A stretch of 64,000 nucleotides of DNA, taken from Bacteroidales bacterium. Its GTDB lineage: Bacteria > Bacteroidota > Bacteroidia > Bacteroidales > UBA932. The notes below the pieces were generated by a model, which saw nothing but the letters and a program-made list of their open reading frames with translations, was not told the origin of the DNA and searched no databases. Positions 34,775 through 44,216 of the stretch are shown one piece after another. The first letter of the stretch is position 1, and each line of letters starts with the position of its first letter. The stretch spans positions 1 to 64,000 of the forward strand of contig JAQXHU010000037.1 of the NCBI GenBank assembly GCA_029007435.1, in the 5' to 3' direction. The translations under genes and the position numbers were made by a program.

Positions 34775-37267
34775 ATGAAACTCCGTATCCGGGAGACAGC
34801 TCTGGACCTTCCTGCCGCTTCAATAGCGGACAAAGTGAACGAAAGGCTGAAAGAGAACCCTGTTTTGATAATAACCGCTCCGCCGGGTGCGGGAAAATCC
34901 ACCTTGCTTCCCCTCACTGTATATAACGGCAATGGCGAGGGAAAAGTGCTTGTACTTGAGCCGCGCAGAATCGCCGCAAGGCAGATAGCGGAAAGAATGG
35001 CTGAGCTGGTCGGAGAACAGGCAGGACAGACTGTGGGGTACAGGATCCGGTTCGAAAACAGAGTGTCGGAAGACACCCGTATAGAAGTTCTTACAGAAGG
35101 AATACTGACAAGGATGCTGGTGGCGGACCCGGCGCTGGAAGGAGTGTCAACTGTCATTTTCGATGAATTTCACGAGAGGAGTCTCGCTTCAGATGAAGCT
35201 CTTGCCCTTGTGATGGAGTCGAGGGAAATACTGAGACCGGACCTTAAGGTCATAATTATGTCAGCCACAATTGACACTGACGAAATCAGCAGGTCCTTGA
35301 AAGCGGGCGTGGTGAGCAGCGAGGGCAGAATGTTCCCCGTGGAAATAACCAACTCACAGAACGATATTGACATACGCAATTGTGCCGAAGAAGTTGCCAG
35401 ACACATTGGAAGAGCGCATAGAGAACAAGAGGGAGATATACTGGCATTTCTGCCGGGAGAGGCGGAAATCAGGAGATGTATTGAAATCATCGGAGACCGC
35501 CTCGGTGACACTCATATCTGTCCTCTATATGGAATGCTGTCTCAGAAAGAACAGAGGGAAGCCATAGCGCCGAGTCGCCCAGGAGAACGTAAAGTAGTGA
35601 TATCCACCTCTATAGCTGAGACTTCACTGACCATTGAAGGAATACGGACTGTGGTGGATTCAGGATTGTGCCGGAGAATGGTTTTCGACACCAGGAACGG
35701 ATTAAGCCATCTGGAGACTGTAAGGATAAGCCTTGATATGGCCAGACAGCGCAGCGGACGGGCGGGACGTGTGGCGCCGGGAGTATGCTACAGGCTCTGG
35801 AGTAAAGGAACTGAAATGAGGATGAAAGAATGCAGGTCTCCGGAAATTCTTGACGCTGATCTGTCCTCCACTGTACTTGAAACGGCCGCCTGGGGAGAGA
35901 ACGACATTATGAGACTGCCTTGGCTCACGCCTCCTCCTGTAGTAAATGCCGTCCGTGCCAGGGAACTGCTCAAGTCTCTTGGTGCTTTAGACAAAAAGGG
36001 CAACATTACGGGACATGGGCGCAAGATGGCCGCATTGCCCTGCCATCCGCGTATATCACAGATGCTTATCAAAGCAGATACCCCTGGACTGAAAGCACTT
36101 GGAGCGGATATTGCAGCCGTGCTTGAAGAACGGGACCTGATGGCAAACGAAAACAGTTCGGACATCTGCCTGAGAATTGACGAGCTGAGGAAATTCAGGA
36201 AAACATCCGGTTCCGTCCGCGGATGGTCCAAAATAGGCCGTATTTCGCAGCAATACAGGCGGATGGTGAAAGTGTCCGAAGATAATGCGGAAACTGACAG
36301 ATACGCCGCCGGAAAGCTGATTGCGGCAGCATATCCGGAGCGTATTGCGAAAGCCAAAGACAATTGCGGACATTTCCAGCTTGCTTGCGGAGATCCGGCC
36401 AGCACCTGTCAAGGTGACGAGATGGGCTCATACGAATGGATAGCGGCTGCAGTAATCAACGCCGGAAAGGACAATGACGGAAGAATCTTCCTTTCCGCGC
36501 CTCTCAATGTGGATGATATACCGGATATGATATGGTCCCGGGAGAATATTGCCTGGGACAGCCGCATAGGTTCTGTCACTGCACTGAGCGAATCCAAAAT
36601 CGGTTGTCTCACAGTAAGTTCAAAGCCATTGTCCGGGGACATAAGGGAAAAGGTTATCCGGGCGGTCTGTGAAGCGGCTCCGAAAGAAGGCACCACAATG
36701 TTCGATTTTTCCGATGATGTGCGCAATTTCCAGAGGCGTATTAATATTGTAAATGCCTGGCATCCTGAACTCGGACTGGCTGACTATTCCACAGACAGCA
36801 TCCTGTCCAGGGCCAATGAATGGCTTCCTGCATATATAGGGAAAGCGTCCACAGTATCCGAACTGCGCAAGATAAACCTCTGCGAGGTTCTGTGGGGAAT
36901 GCTGGATTACAGCCAGCAGCAGGCTGTGGAGAGAATCGCACCATCACACATCACAGTTCCGACTGGAAGCCGTATTAAAGTGGAATACAGGCCTGGAACG
37001 GACATCCCCGCCATACGTGTAAGACTTCAAGAATGTTTCGGGATGATTGACACACCGCGTGTGGACAACGGAAGAGTACCTGTCCTGATGGACCTGCTTT
37101 CTCCCGGATACAAGAGCGTACAGCTGACGTCAGACCTGAAAAGTTTCTGGGAAAACACCTATTTTGAAGTACGCAAAGAACTCCGCAGACGTTATCCGAA
37201 GCATTTCTGGCCGGATAATCCGCTTGAGGCTGAAGCTGTAAGAGGTGTGAAACGGAGAAATTTATGA
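34775..37267 (+). CDS. hrpB: HrpB-type ATP-dependent helicase
   Basis: 830 aa from ATG 34775; a TTG at 34760 is also in frame. DEAH/RHA-type motifs are in order: TAPPGAGKSTLLPL (motif I), DEFHERSLASDE (motif II, DEFH), IIMSATIDTD (motif III), ISTSIAETSLTIEGIRTVVD (motif V) and QRSGRAGRVAPGVCYRLW (motif VI). The family C-terminal HrpB domain follows, with FGMIDTPRVDNGRVPVLMDL and YPKHFWPDNPLEAEAV near the end. RNA or DNA substrates are not well defined for the family. Confidence 0.93.
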   Translation: MKLRIRETALDLPAASIADKVNERLKENPVLIITAPPGAGKSTLLPLTVYNGNGEGKVLVLEPRRIAARQIAERMAELVGEQAGQTVGYRIRFENRVSEDTRIEVLTEGILTRMLVADPALEGVSTVIFDEFHERSLASDEALALVMESREILRPDLKVIIMSATIDTDEISRSLKAGVVSSEGRMFPVEITNSQNDIDIRNCAEEVARHIGRAHREQEGDILAFLPGEAEIRRCIEIIGDRLGDTHICPLYGMLSQKEQREAIAPSRPGERKVVISTSIAETSLTIEGIRTVVDSGLCRRMVFDTRNGLSHLETVRISLDMARQRSGRAGRVAPGVCYRLWSKGTEMRMKECRSPEILDADLSSTVLETAAWGENDIMRLPWLTPPPVVNAVRARELLKSLGALDKKGNITGHGRKMAALPCHPRISQMLIKADTPGLKALGADIAAVLEERDLMANENSSDICLRIDELRKFRKTSGSVRGWSKIGRISQQYRRMVKVSEDNAETDRYAAGKLIAAAYPERIAKAKDNCGHFQLACGDPASTCQGDEMGSYEWIAAAVINAGKDNDGRIFLSAPLNVDDIPDMIWSRENIAWDSRIGSVTALSESKIGCLTVSSKPLSGDIREKVIRAVCEAAPKEGTTMFDFSDDVRNFQRRINIVNAWHPELGLADYSTDSILSRANEWLPAYIGKASTVSELRKINLCEVLWGMLDYSQQQAVERIAPSHITVPTGSRIKVEYRPGTDIPAIRVRLQECFGMIDTPRVDNGRVPVLMDLLSPGYKSVQLTSDLKSFWENTYFEVRKELRRRYPKHFWPDNPLEAEAVRGVKRRNL

Positions 37268-37299
37268 GCGAACTATGGAAATATTCCATATCTGTTTGC

Positions 37300-37307
37300 T
37301 AACTTTG
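37300..37307 (+). promoter_or_regulatory. Promoter -7 element for the EEP hydrolase
   Basis: TAACTTTG matches TAnnTTTG exactly, 17 bp upstream of the ATG and 32 bp after hrpB. Confidence 0.55.
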
Positions 37308-37324
37308 AAAAAAATAACACTGAT

Positions 37325-38164
37325 ATGCATATAAGAAAGACTTTGGCAGTTATAGCTGCGGTGACAATGGGCACCACTCTTTTCGCAGGAAATGTAAAAC
37401 CTGCTGAAATCACGGTTATATCATACAATATACGAATGGGGCCGGCGAAGGATGGAACAAATTCGTGGGAATACCGTTATCCGGCATCGGCAATGATGAT
37501 AGACGACCAGGCTCCTGATATTTTCGGAGTTCAGGAAGCTTATGACTATCAGGTACGTTATCTCAATGAGTATTGCCGGGGATACAAGTCAGTAGGAGTG
37601 GGAAGAGAGGATGGAAAGAGCAAGGGAGAGCATATGTCCATCTTCTACAACACCAAGAATATCCAATTGCTGAAGTGGGGAACATACTGGCTTTCAGACA
37701 CTCCTGACAAGCCTTCCAAGGGTTGGGACGCAGCTTGTATGAGAACAGCAACCTGGACTCTGATGAAGGACAAGAGGAGCGGAAAGAAGTTCTACTATGT
37801 GAACACCCATCTGGACCACATAGGCAAGGAAGCCCAGAAAAACGGGCTGAAACTCATCGTGGAGCGCATCAAGGCTATGAATCCTCAGGGATACCCTATG
37901 ATTCTTACCGGTGATTTCAACGTGGAGCCGGAGAATCCTGTTCTGACCGACCTGGACAATATGATGACAAGTGCAAGAAAATCAGCCGTCAAGACTGACA
38001 ATGGAAACACATTCAACGGCTGGGGAAAAGGCAATGGAGTGATTGACTACATCTATTATTCCGGATTTTCCACCTGCACAAGCTTCGAGGTTATACGCAA
38101 ACCATATATGGAAAGGGCATTTATTTCAGACCACTACCCTGTAAAGGCCTGTCTGGTGTTCTGA
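37325..38164 (+). CDS. Endonuclease/exonuclease/phosphatase-family hydrolase, exported
   Basis: 279 aa. The signal peptide (MHIRKTLAVIAAVTMGTTLF, cleavage near AGNVKP) leads to the EEP fold: ITVISYNIRMG (first Asn), DIFGVQEAYDYQVRYL (metal-binding Glu), FYYVNTHLDHIGKEAQ (His), ILTGDFNVEPENPV (Asp/Asn) and ISDHYPVKACLVF (final Asp-His pair). The catalytic set is complete. In Bacteroidota such exported EEP proteins are annotated as metal-dependent phosphoesterases; a nuclease or sphingomyelinase-type role cannot be separated by sequence alone. Its terminator is shared with the convergent DUF4923 gene. Confidence 0.88.
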   Translation: MHIRKTLAVIAAVTMGTTLFAGNVKPAEITVISYNIRMGPAKDGTNSWEYRYPASAMMIDDQAPDIFGVQEAYDYQVRYLNEYCRGYKSVGVGREDGKSKGEHMSIFYNTKNIQLLKWGTYWLSDTPDKPSKGWDAACMRTATWTLMKDKRSGKKFYYVNTHLDHIGKEAQKNGLKLIVERIKAMNPQGYPMILTGDFNVEPENPVLTDLDNMMTSARKSAVKTDNGNTFNGWGKGNGVIDYIYYSGFSTCTSFEVIRKPYMERAFISDHYPVKACLVF

Positions 38165-38188
38165 TATATTGAAAGACATTAATAAAAG

Positions 38189-38220
38189 CCGCCCGGATGG
38201 TACTTATTCCTTCCGGGCGG
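38189..38220. terminator. Bidirectional terminator between EEP hydrolase and DUF4923 genes
   Basis: CCGCCCGGA (38189-38197) pairs with TCCGGGCGG (38212-38220) with a 14-nt loop. T-rich sequence follows on the plus strand and A/T-rich sequence flanks the other side, serving the two convergent genes. Confidence 0.8.
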
Positions 38221-38240
38221 TCATTTTTATGATTTAAATA

Positions 38241-38876
38241 CTACTGTCTGCTGAGTTTGAAACCGAGTTTCATTCCATTATAAGAATTTGAAAGGCTTGA
38301 AATTGCGCTTACAGTCGTGGATTTGTTGCCTACTACGGAAAGAACTGTCTTCAGGAATGAAAGGAATCTGTCAGACTCGAAAAGAAGTTCGCATCCTGAA
38401 GTAGTGGCTTTGAGATATCCTGTTATTGAAAGGTACTTCATCGTCTGTCCGAACTGAAGAGTGAGTTTTCCTTCATCAGTGTTCTGCTTCCAGGTGCCGT
38501 TGAGCGTTTTTCCCAGTATAGTGCAGGAGAATGACATACCATCATTGAATGTGAATGACACTGTTCCCTCTTTGATACCCACTTTCTCAAATGCTGAAGC
38601 CACTTTCTTCTCCATACCTGAAGTCACGGCGGAGCCGGCTATATTGGAGAGTGCGTTTTCCCCGGTCATATCAATAGCTGGTCCGGTATATTTCCAGGTT
38701 CCCGGAAGAGACACATTGCTGGAATTCGTAACAGCGTCAACGACATTGGTTACAGCGTTTACAACATCACCTGCTTTTGTTCCTTTAAGAAGGTCAGTGA
38801 GACTCTGCGCAGAGACATTGAAAACAATGGCTGAGACAAACGCAGCAGCCAGAGACATAAATAATCTTTTCTTCAT
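38241..38876 (-). CDS. DUF4923-family exported protein
   Basis: 211 aa with a Sec signal (MKKRLFMSLAAAFVSAIVFN, cleavage near VSAQ). The mature part has the DUF4923 pattern: SLTDLLKGTKAGDVVNAV, then LPGTWKYTGPAIDMTGENAL, EGTVSFTFNDG and GTWKQNTDEGKLTLQFG, a lipocalin-like barrel. This family is restricted to Bacteroidales and its function is unknown. It is divergent from nothing and is followed leftward by the shared terminator. Confidence 0.8.
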   Translation of the reverse strand: MKKRLFMSLAAAFVSAIVFNVSAQSLTDLLKGTKAGDVVNAVTNVVDAVTNSSNVSLPGTWKYTGPAIDMTGENALSNIAGSAVTSGMEKKVASAFEKVGIKEGTVSFTFNDGMSFSCTILGKTLNGTWKQNTDEGKLTLQFGQTMKYLSITGYLKATTSGCELLFESDRFLSFLKTVLSVVGNKSTTVSAISSLSNSYNGMKLGFKLSRQ

Positions 38877-38894
38877 AACTATTTAATAATAAGG

Positions 38895-39908
38895 TTACTC
38901 TGTTTCTTTCCACCCTTGTGCGCGGATAGGAAGTTCAGCACCGGTTGGCATTACAATGACCGTGCCGACGTCGCTTTTGGCAAGGTGCCCGATGATGCTG
39001 AATGACTGGAAATCGTGCCTGAATTTCTCATAATCCGACATCGAGATTACGTACAGAAGGCGGTAGTCCTCTCCCCCGTTCAATGCAGCGGACATAGGAT
39101 CGAGATTAAGACGCTTCCCGAGTTCGAAAGAATTTCCCTCAAACGGGATCTTGTCGGAATAGAGTTTTACTCCGAGCCCGCTGTCTTCATTAAGCTTCTT
39201 GACGGCGTCGGCAAGGCCTCTGTCAATGAAATATCCATAAGAAGGAATTATGCCGCTTTCTTTCAGGCCATCAAGCACTCCGGGATTGATTTCAGGTTTC
39301 AGATAAGCACCTGCAATCATCTTGTAATTATCCAGATTCATCTTCTCGGCAAGACTACCCGACTTTTCGATTCTCGCCTTCTCCTGCTGAAGAAGACACA
39401 TTCCGAGATAGGCACCTCCGACATTTCCGGAAATGCACACAAGATCCTTGCTTTTGGCCTGTTTCTTCGAATTTTCTGTCTCACCGTCCGTCTCTCCAGA
39501 AATACTGATTGAAACCAGAAGTCCGTTGCGTGACGGTCCGAGATCCAGATCAATACAGGAAATGTTATGTTCCTTGGCAGCGACGATTATACCATCCCAT
39601 AGTTCGCATATCTGCGGATATTCAAGTTTGGATGAAACAGATATCCTGACATTAATGGAAACAGGTCTTGCAAGAGCGGCATACAGCTCCCCTACTGTAC
39701 CTATAAAGCATTTATAGCCAAGATGTTTCAACGGAAAATATGTAAGATCGAAGTCTATACCTTCTGTCCAGAGTCTTGAAGAAGTCCTGACAACACCGTT
39801 TTTGGATGGAAGAAATGCAGAAGAGTGTCTCATTGAAGAACCTGCCCTTTCAAGCAGACGGCTTACCGCACCCTTTCTGCCAATATCGCTGAAATTAATT
39901 TTGTCCAT
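38895..39908 (-). CDS. ThiL-like protein with eroded thiamine-phosphate kinase active site
   Basis: 337 aa with the ThiL/PurM-like frame: GIDFDLTYFPLKHLGYK, VCISGNVGGAYLGMCLLQQE, ALNGGEDYRLLYV and a final AQGW. Key metal- and nucleotide-binding residues of the family are lost. The GDDAAV box is replaced by AFLPSKNGVV, the TTD of TTDxLxEG by TSS, the SDIYAM Asp by Glu (GELYAA), and the xDVSDGL Asp by Arg (FIDRGLAD). GGEDY is kept. True ThiL makes thiamine diphosphate in the cytoplasm; this copy is unlikely to be an active kinase as it stands and may be regulatory or decaying. No thi genes are nearby. Confidence 0.75.
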   Translation of the reverse strand: MDKINFSDIGRKGAVSRLLERAGSSMRHSSAFLPSKNGVVRTSSRLWTEGIDFDLTYFPLKHLGYKCFIGTVGELYAALARPVSINVRISVSSKLEYPQICELWDGIIVAAKEHNISCIDLDLGPSRNGLLVSISISGETDGETENSKKQAKSKDLVCISGNVGGAYLGMCLLQQEKARIEKSGSLAEKMNLDNYKMIAGAYLKPEINPGVLDGLKESGIIPSYGYFIDRGLADAVKKLNEDSGLGVKLYSDKIPFEGNSFELGKRLNLDPMSAALNGGEDYRLLYVISMSDYEKFRHDFQSFSIIGHLAKSDVGTVIVMPTGAELPIRAQGWKETE

Positions 39909-39942
39909 TTCTTCGAACTATTATATATTTACATTATCGATG

Positions 39943-39950
39943 CAAAAATA
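39943..39950 (-). promoter_or_regulatory. Promoter -7 element for the ThiL-like gene
   Basis: TATTTTTG on the minus strand, 34 bp upstream of ATG 39908, in the divergent region shared with the HAD gene. Confidence 0.45.
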
Positions 39951-39983
39951 ATACATTATTTCTACATTTTTGAACTATCGGGT

Positions 39984-40607
39984 ATGAGAAGGTATATAGC
40001 CCTGTTTGACCTTGACGGTGTGATTTTGGACACTGAGAACTATTACACACAACTATGGAGCGAACTTGGAGAACATTTTTTCGGAGAGAAGAATTTCGGC
40101 ATCAAAATCAAAGGACAAACTCTTGTGAAAATAATGGATGACTACTTCCCTTCCGAGACTGACAGAGATTTCATCATCGATAAACTTGATGATTTTGAGC
40201 GCAATATGCCGTACGATTATATTCCGGGCGCTGAACAGTTCATCCGTAGCCTGAAGTCATTCGGAATAAAGTCCGCTGTTGTGACAAGTTCCAATAAAGT
40301 GAAAATGGAGAATGTTTACAGGAAACATCCTGACATCAGGAATATGTTCGACTATATTCTTACAAGCGAAGATTTCACGGAATCCAAGCCTTCTCCTGAA
40401 TGCTATCTGACCGGAATGAGACTTCTTGGAGGAAATCCGGAAACCTCGGTCGTGTTTGAGGATTCCTTAAGCGGCCTCCAGTCGGGAAAATCGTCAGGAG
40501 CATTCGTTGTCGGACTTACCACTACCAATCCGTCAGAAACAGTCAGTCAGTACGCTGACCTCTTAATACCTGATTTCACAGGAGTCAGGCCTGATGAGAT
40601 TTTTTAG
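39984..40607 (+). CDS. HAD-superfamily phosphatase/phosphomutase
   Basis: 207 aa. HAD motifs: ALFDLDGVILDTENYYTQLW (motif I DxDG near residues 9-13), a helical cap, AVVTSSNKVKMENVY (motif II Ser), SKPSPECYL (motif III Lys) and VVFEDSLSGLQSGKSSG (motif IV ED). This layout fits the beta-phosphoglucomutase-like subgroup. Next to a sugar symporter on the convergent strand, a sugar-phosphate substrate is plausible but not shown. The 3' end overlaps fucP by 23 bp. Confidence 0.88.
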   Translation: MRRYIALFDLDGVILDTENYYTQLWSELGEHFFGEKNFGIKIKGQTLVKIMDDYFPSETDRDFIIDKLDDFERNMPYDYIPGAEQFIRSLKSFGIKSAVVTSSNKVKMENVYRKHPDIRNMFDYILTSEDFTESKPSPECYLTGMRLLGGNPETSVVFEDSLSGLQSGKSSGAFVVGLTTTNPSETVSQYADLLIPDFTGVRPDEIF

Positions 40608-41967
40608 CGTTACTGTCCTTCACTCTTGCACCATACACCGAAATCACAACGAAGCATATCAGGGGAAGTACGAATGAAACATTGACGGCCGGCATCGAAA
40701 ACACCGTTTCAGTATCGATTATTGAAGCCTGGAGAGGAGGTAGCACACTTCCGCCGAGAATGGCCATTATAAGACCCGCAGAACCTAATTTCGCATCCTC
40801 TCCGGTGCCATCAAGAGCGATTCCATAAATGGTTGGGAACATCAGGGACATACATATACTTATGGAAACAAGACAATAAAGTCCGGCACGTTCCTGAAGA
40901 AGAATAACTCCTGCGGAAAGCAGTATTCCGCCCAGTGCAAATATTGAAAGCATACGACCAGGCCTGAAATATTTGAGAAGGAAAGTGCATACAAATCTCG
41001 ACAGGACGAAAAATATCATTGCAATGATATTGTATCCCTGGGAAAGAACCTCGGCTGACTTTTCAGAGAGAACTCCGCTTGAATTTTCTCCTAAAAGTGA
41101 CAGTATTCCCCTCTCGAAACCATTCGGAGCCGTTCCAGCAAGTATTGAAGTTCCATACTGGATAATGAATGTCCAGCACATTATCTGCGCACCGACATAG
41201 AAGAACTGCGCCAGGACACCTTCGCGATAGGATTTTCTTGAGAACAGTCTTTTTACAGTCGGTATGAAACTGGAATTTGCCCCATTGTCGGCATTCTTCG
41301 GCATTCTTGTAATGAAGATAATGACGAATATCACCGCAATCACCAATGATATTGAAAGATACGGGGCAATGAGAATGCTCAGGTCACTGTGTTTCATTAT
41401 TTCGAACTCCTCAGGGGAAAGGAGTGCCCTGTCAGAGCAGCTCATCGGATCAAGACTGTTCTGTATGAAATTCATTGCTACGAACATTCCCAAAAGCGAG
41501 CCGCAGGGATTGAAACTTTGCGCAAGATTCAGGCGGCGGGTAGCAGTCGGTTCCGGTCCCATTGAAAGAATGTAAGGGTTGCAGGACGTCTCAAGGAATG
41601 AAAGACCGCAGGTCATTATGAAATACGCTGCAAGGAAGGGATAATATGAGCCCGTCTTCTCTGCCGGCAAGAAAAGGAAAGCCCCTAAAGCATAGAGTCC
41701 AAGTCCGACGAGGACACCTGACTTGTAGGAAAACTTCCTGATGAAGAGCGCAGCCGGTATTGCCATTGCGAAATATCCTCCGTAGAATGCAACCTGCACC
41801 AGAGCCCCGTCAGTGACACTCATCCTGAAAATCTTAGAGAACGCCTTTACCATCGGATTGGTGATGTCATTGGCAAATCCCCAGAGGGCGAAGCATAAAG
41901 TTATGAGAATGAACGGGATGACATAGCTGATTCCGTCCTTGCTTAGTATCGGGGTTTCTTCTTTCAT
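40585..41967 (-). CDS. fucP: FucP-type MFS sugar:proton symporter
   Basis: 460 aa with about 12 transmembrane helices. The FucP signature segments are present: FILITLCFALWGFANDITNP, VAFYGGYFAMAIPAALFIRK, LETSCNPYILSMGP and LNLAQSFNPCGSLLG. The Bacteroidota FHS family takes up L-fucose, glucose/galactose or related sugars, so the exact substrate is open. A -7 element TAATTTTG sits at 41990-41997. The 3' end overlaps the convergent HAD gene by 23 bp. Confidence 0.88.
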   Translation of the reverse strand: MKEETPILSKDGISYVIPFILITLCFALWGFANDITNPMVKAFSKIFRMSVTDGALVQVAFYGGYFAMAIPAALFIRKFSYKSGVLVGLGLYALGAFLFLPAEKTGSYYPFLAAYFIMTCGLSFLETSCNPYILSMGPEPTATRRLNLAQSFNPCGSLLGMFVAMNFIQNSLDPMSCSDRALLSPEEFEIMKHSDLSILIAPYLSISLVIAVIFVIIFITRMPKNADNGANSSFIPTVKRLFSRKSYREGVLAQFFYVGAQIMCWTFIIQYGTSILAGTAPNGFERGILSLLGENSSGVLSEKSAEVLSQGYNIIAMIFFVLSRFVCTFLLKYFRPGRMLSIFALGGILLSAGVILLQERAGLYCLVSISICMSLMFPTIYGIALDGTGEDAKLGSAGLIMAILGGSVLPPLQASIIDTETVFSMPAVNVSFVLPLICFVVISVYGARVKDSNAKKSHQA

Positions 41968-41989
41968 TGAAAAAATGATTACTTTCAGA

Positions 41990-41997
41990 CAAAATTA
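41990..41997 (-). promoter_or_regulatory. Promoter -7 element for the FucP-type symporter
   Basis: TAATTTTG on the minus strand, 22 bp upstream of ATG 41967, fits TAnnTTTG. Confidence 0.5.
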
Positions 41998-42084
41998 CCA
42001 AAATATTCCGACAGATAAACAAAAAGGATGACTTGGAGTGAATACTCACAGGCCATCCTCAGAATATTTTTTACAGCATTATGA

Positions 42085-43623
42085 CTACAGTCCCTTGAGA
42101 AGATTGGTCATACTTACTTTCCTGTCAATCATCGCACGGAGTTCAGACACCGGAACGCGTACCTGTTCCATAGTGTCACGGTCACGTACAGTCACGCAAT
42201 TGTCCTTGAGAGACTCGTGGTCAACAGTAACACAGAAAGGAGTGCCTATCGCATCCTGACGGCGGTATCTCTTGCCTATGCTGTCTTTCTCGTCGTACTG
42301 GTAGTTGAAATCATATTTAATCTCATCAACAACCTTCTGGGCGTACTCCGGAAGTCCGTCTTTCTTGATGAGAGGAAGCACTGCGACCTTGATTGGAGCG
42401 AGCGGGGCAGGAATTCCAAGCACAACCCGGGACTCTCCTCCCTCAAGTTCCTCAACTTTGTAAGAATGTGAAAGGACAGCCAGGAACATACGGTCAACAC
42501 CGATGGATGTCTCAACACAGTATGGAGTGTAGCTCTCCCCTGTCTCCGGATCGTAATACTGAATCTTCTTTCCTGAGAGTTTGGCGTGATTTCCAAGATC
42601 GAAATCAGTTCTTGAGTGGATTCCTTCAAGTTCTTTGAATCCGAACGGGAAATTGAACTCTATGTCTGTAGCCGCATTTGCATAATGTGCGAGTTTCTCG
42701 TGGTCGTGGAAACGGTAATTCTCTGCTCCCATACCGAGATTGACGTGCCATTTCATCCTGTTGGCCTTCCATTTCTCGAAGAATTCCATTTCAGTTCCAG
42801 GCCTGCAGAAGAACTCCATTTCCATCTGCTCGAACTCCCTCATCCTGAATATGAACTGACGGGCCACAATCTCGTTGCGGAAAGCCTTTCCAATCTGGGC
42901 TATACCGAACGGAATCTTCATCCTGCCGGTCTTCTGGACGTTGAGATATTCAACGAAAATTCCCTGCGCTGTCTCAGGACGGAGATAAATCTTGTCATCT
43001 GCGTCTCCAGTGTTGCTGATCTGGGTGCTGAACATCAGGTTGAACTGACGCACGTCTGTCCAGTTAGCTGTGCCTGATATAGGGTCAACAATACCGCAGT
43101 CAAGAATAATCTGCTTGTACTCTTTGAGGTCATTCGCAGCCTCAGCTGCAACATAGCGGCTGTGAACCTGCTCATATTTCGCTTTCTCCCGGAGAACATT
43201 CGGATTTGTCTCGCGGAATTTGGCCTCATCGAAATTCTCTCCGAATTTTTTGCGTCCTTTGGCAACTTCTTTCTCTATTTTTTCCTCGATTTTGCCGAGA
43301 TAATCTTCAATCAAGTTGTCCGCCCTGTATCTTTTCTTCGAATCTTTATTGTCAATGAGCGGATCATTGAACGCAGCTACGTGGCCAGATGCAACCCAGG
43401 TTTTAGGATGCATAAACACGCAGGAATCAATTCCGACAACATTTTCGTGAAGACGGGTCATAGCCTCCCACCAGTAGCGCTTGATATTGTTCTTAAGTTC
43501 AACGCCCATCTGTCCATAATCATAAACGGCTGCAAGTCCGTCGTAAATCTCGCTTGAAGGAAATATGAAACCATATTCCTTGCAATGAGCCACCAAGACT
43601 TTGAAAAGTTCTTCCTGTGTCAT
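42085..43623 (-). CDS. glyS: Glycyl-tRNA synthetase, class II (eukaryote-like dimer type)
   Basis: 512 aa from ATG 43623 (MTQEELFKVLVAHCKEYGFI); the upstream frame to 43662 is non-family. It has the single-chain alpha2-type GlyRS pattern: FIFPSSEIYDGLAAVYDYGQ, MHPKTWVASGHVAAFNDP, YLRPETAQGIFVEYLNV, FGIAQIGKAFRNEI (motif 2), TPYCVETSIGVDRMFLAVLS (motif 3) and the C-terminal anticodon-binding fold (RYRRQDAIGTPFCVTVD). It is the last gene of the sufS-sufE-sufT-like-folK run but has its own -7 element at 43660-43667. Confidence 0.97.
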   Translation of the reverse strand: MTQEELFKVLVAHCKEYGFIFPSSEIYDGLAAVYDYGQMGVELKNNIKRYWWEAMTRLHENVVGIDSCVFMHPKTWVASGHVAAFNDPLIDNKDSKKRYRADNLIEDYLGKIEEKIEKEVAKGRKKFGENFDEAKFRETNPNVLREKAKYEQVHSRYVAAEAANDLKEYKQIILDCGIVDPISGTANWTDVRQFNLMFSTQISNTGDADDKIYLRPETAQGIFVEYLNVQKTGRMKIPFGIAQIGKAFRNEIVARQFIFRMREFEQMEMEFFCRPGTEMEFFEKWKANRMKWHVNLGMGAENYRFHDHEKLAHYANAATDIEFNFPFGFKELEGIHSRTDFDLGNHAKLSGKKIQYYDPETGESYTPYCVETSIGVDRMFLAVLSHSYKVEELEGGESRVVLGIPAPLAPIKVAVLPLIKKDGLPEYAQKVVDEIKYDFNYQYDEKDSIGKRYRRQDAIGTPFCVTVDHESLKDNCVTVRDRDTMEQVRVPVSELRAMIDRKVSMTNLLKGL

Positions 43624-43659
43624 AACAGTTTTTATTAGATTAATATATTCTTCAACTTG

Positions 43660-43667
43660 CAAAAATA
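43660..43667 (-). promoter_or_regulatory. Promoter -7 element for glyS
   Basis: TATTTTTG on the minus strand, 36 bp upstream of the glyS ATG and 1 bp past the folK stop. Confidence 0.45.
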
Positions 43668-43668
43668 A

Positions 43669-44208
43669 TCATTTAGCCTGAAATATCTCCGGAAATTCTG
43701 ATTTTATACCGTCATCTACAATCGACATAAGAGGCCTCATCACAAAATCTCTCTCCGCCATAAGAGGATGCGGAACCACAAGTTTCTTTGTATCAATGCG
43801 ATACTTTCCGTAAAGAAGTATATCAATATCAATGATTCTGGAATGATAAACCCTGTTTCCGAGAGTGTCAAACTCCATTTTGTCACGCCTTCCCATTGCC
43901 CATTCAATATTCTTGAACGCATTGAGAAGATATATTGCCTCTTCAAGTCTATTATTCTCTGACAGTCTGATGTCCGTATTGCATAGCTGCATTTTGGTCT
44001 TGTCAGGAAAAAACTCTAGTCTGGAGACGCAATTCAAGAACTTCCTGTCAGATGTGAATCCCCACGGTTCAGTCTCGATTATTTCGGACACAGAACCGAC
44101 TTTTACACCTGGAATATGCGAAATCAGATTGAGAGCGGTCTCAATATTATTCTGCCTGTCCCCTATATTGGTGCCAAGAGAGATATATACATCTATCCGT
44201 CTGTCCAT
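43669..44208 (-). CDS. folK: Hydroxymethyldihydropteridine pyrophosphokinase
   Basis: 179 aa. FolK transfers pyrophosphate from ATP to 6-hydroxymethyl-dihydropterin in folate synthesis. The start VYISLGTNIGDRQNNIETAL, the substrate loop SEIIETEPWGFTSDRKFLNC, and the signature HSRIIDIDILLYG with HPLMAERDFVMRPL are all present. A short extra stretch (CNTDIRLSENNRLEEAIYL) lengthens the middle. It lies 8 bp after the SufT-like gene. Confidence 0.94.
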   Translation of the reverse strand: MDRRIDVYISLGTNIGDRQNNIETALNLISHIPGVKVGSVSEIIETEPWGFTSDRKFLNCVSRLEFFPDKTKMQLCNTDIRLSENNRLEEAIYLLNAFKNIEWAMGRRDKMEFDTLGNRVYHSRIIDIDILLYGKYRIDTKKLVVPHPLMAERDFVMRPLMSIVDDGIKSEFPEIFQAK

Positions 44209-44216
44209 AAGCAGGC

